Shown piece by piece: positions 62,771 through 64,000 of a stretch of 64,000 nt of DNA. This DNA is from Saprospiraceae bacterium (GTDB lineage Bacteria > Bacteroidota > Bacteroidia > Chitinophagales > Saprospiraceae), in NCBI GenBank assembly GCA_016714895.1, contig JADKBV010000001.1:1054001-1118000 (forward strand), in the 5' to 3' direction. The stretch's first letter is position 1; each line of letters begins with the position of its first letter. Position numbers and translations under genes: made by a program. The notes under the pieces are model-generated. The model had not been told where the DNA came from, made no database searches, and saw only the letters and a list, made by a program, of their open reading frames with translations.

Positions 62771-63322
62771 ATGGACATAGGAAGTCTGAACTCAAAAATC
62801 AACCGTTATAAACAAGTGTTGGAAAATACGGAAAATTACAGAAAAGCATGGCATGCAGAAATCAAACCCATGCTTTTGGGATCTCTTCAGGATATCGTAA
62901 AACAAGCTGAGTTGCCCAAAGCTGTCATCGTTGAAAGAAATAATATCGAAAATCTCGAATCCATCATGCTTGACCTGGGCAGGTCCGGTAGCGGAATCAC
63001 TGAAAACATGGAAGATACCGGTGTCAAAAGAACCATGATCAAATCCAACGGATCTTTGATCTATCAACAACTTTTTAACGGAAAAATCATGGTTATGATC
63101 GTCAGCCCTTTTATTGAAGGGTACGGACAACCCAAACCACCGCTATCTCTTGAAATCCTACGACCGGATGAACTCAAAGTTCCCTTTATCATCCGGCATG
63201 TGGAAGCGTTCCTACGGGATATCACCGAGTGGGAAGACTACGATGATGAACAAACCCACAAAGGAGGCCAAAGTTTTAATCCTATCGGATTCAACAACGG
63301 TCCGGCGCAGGAGGAATCGTAA
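62771..63322 (+). CDS. Conserved hypothetical cytoplasmic protein
   Basis: The protein has 183 residues with no signal peptide, membrane helix or recognised motif. It starts with a helical, coiled-coil-like stretch (MDIGSLNSKINRYKQVLEN), then a beta-rich core (GSLIYQQLFNGKIMVMIVSPFIEG), PPLSLEILRPDELK and an acidic tail. It begins 9 nt after ald and is probably co-transcribed. I do not recognise the family. Confidence 0.75.
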   Translation: MDIGSLNSKINRYKQVLENTENYRKAWHAEIKPMLLGSLQDIVKQAELPKAVIVERNNIENLESIMLDLGRSGSGITENMEDTGVKRTMIKSNGSLIYQQLFNGKIMVMIVSPFIEGYGQPKPPLSLEILRPDELKVPFIIRHVEAFLRDITEWEDYDDEQTHKGGQSFNPIGFNNGPAQEES

Positions 63323-63334
63323 ATTATTTGAGAT

Positions 63335-64000
63335 TTAATCCGTTACAATTATCCCGCCTGTCAGAATATCCAGAAGCGCATTGTTTGACAATGTAATACT
63401 TTTGGCCCTTCCCGAATAATCTTCCGGAACAGTTACGGTAACATTGGTATTGATAATAACATGAGTACAACCTGAAGGTACAGCTCCTAAACTCCATCTG
63501 GTTGGAACATTCCAGTTGCCTGACATTCCCGTCCAGGTATTGGTAGCAGTTGTTAATACGCCTTCATCGATCATACCATCGCAGTCATTATCTCTTCCAT
63601 CACAGATTTCAGGTGCTCCGAGATAAGTATTGGGATTGGTATCATCACAATCATTGGGTCCTTTACAAAACCCGTCATTATCTGCATCTCCACCTGTTCC
63701 ATTATTGCAGAAGGCCAAAAAATTACCATTGCCAGGCAAGCCTATATTACCTGTAAAATTATAGGCTGAACTGCAAAAACTACTATAAGAAAGTGGAAAA
63801 CAACCCGTAAAATTATTACCGTTCAGATAAATGAGAGAAAGGTCCACATTACTCAATGACGGCAATAAAGCACCGGAGAGATTATTGTTGTCCAAATACA
63901 GATTTTTCAGACCGGATATCAGGGCCAGATTTGCCGGTAAGGTTCCTGAATAATTATTTCCACCCAGATCGATGGTTTCAATATGGTTAAATCCGGAAAA
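63335..64000 (-). CDS. LRR/MopE-motif surface protein (5' partial)
   Basis: The frame is open to the window edge; a TTG at 63895 is an internal Leu codon, not the start. The 221 visible residues begin with plant-type leucine-rich repeats (IETIDLGGNNYSGTLPANL, LYLDNNNLSGALLPSL, LIYLNGNNFTG). A Cys/Asp-rich MopE-like putative metal-binding motif follows (DADNDGFCKGPNDCDD...EICDGRDNDCDGMIDEG). The end is a beta-helix-like segment (NWNVPTRWSLGAVPSGCTHV). It ends without a T9SS sorting domain. It is probably extracellular; the export signal is outside the window. Confidence 0.8.
   Translation of the reverse strand, partial: FSGFNHIETIDLGGNNYSGTLPANLALISGLKNLYLDNNNLSGALLPSLSNVDLSLIYLNGNNFTGCFPLSYSSFCSSAYNFTGNIGLPGNGNFLAFCNNGTGGDADNDGFCKGPNDCDDTNPNTYLGAPEICDGRDNDCDGMIDEGVLTTATNTWTGMSGNWNVPTRWSLGAVPSGCTHVIINTNVTVTVPEDYSGRAKSITLSNNALLDILTGGIIVTD

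Overview
The window comes from the chromosome of a low-GC, Gram-negative Bacteroidota bacterium, probably of the Saprospiria/Chitinophagia side. Four things support this. Three secreted proteins carry C-terminal sorting domains of the type IX secretion system (T9SS). Genes lack Shine-Dalgarno sequences but are repeatedly preceded by the Bacteroidota -7 box TAnnTTTG. A futalosine hydrolase points to menaquinone made by the futalosine route. Several conserved gene sets match what I recall of Bacteroidota genomes. The placement is inferred from gene content only.

Layout. 0-9.3 kb: the 3' tail of an Rpn/PD-(D/E)XK-type gene; a minus-strand operon dnaB - degenerate pseudouridine synthase - alpha/beta hydrolase; a DEDDy exonuclease; a coiled-coil membrane protein; and a three-gene Fe-S/membrane electron-transfer operon. 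9.3-22.7 kb: a phosphoribosyltransferase, a terpenoid-cyclase-fold protein with a ClbS/DfsB-like gene, universal stress proteins with mqnB, a fatty acid desaturase, a DEAD-box helicase with an apparent TTG start, a frameshifted typA, a sensor kinase, an M14 carboxypeptidase and the RNase P RNA gene. 22.7-31 kb: folE, an OstA-like protein, tRNA-Val, tRNA-Gln, an esterase, a secreted metzincin with a lipoprotein, a GNAT acetyltransferase and a LOG-family protein.

31-34 kb is a visibly AT-richer accessory stretch ending at a tRNA(CAT). It holds a polyproline micro-ORF, a membrane protein, a DUF4468-like protein and a solitary HsdR-N-like nuclease domain. 34-42 kb: lspA, pnuC, a frameshifted metallopeptidase lipoprotein, tex, guaB and tadA, with two intergenic candidates for small structured RNAs. 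42-49 kb is one gene for a 2358-residue surface protein with 17 SdrD-B-like repeats. 49-55 kb: tcdA, a TatD hydrolase, pckA, a GCS2-CBS fusion and a CBS protein. 55-60.5 kb is a second giant T9SS protein of 1778 residues. The window ends with tsaE, alanine dehydrogenase, a conserved hypothetical gene and the 3' part of an LRR/MopE-motif surface protein.

Most genes are housekeeping. The less ordinary material is the giant adhesin-like proteins, the AT-rich island, two single-base frameshifts in otherwise intact genes, promoter boxes that abut or overlap start codons (suggesting leaderless messages), an FNR/CRP-like operator before a universal stress gene, and the unannotated RNA candidates. 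I did not find a clearly new multi-gene system. The strongest candidates are the 31-34 kb island and the GCS2-CBS locus.
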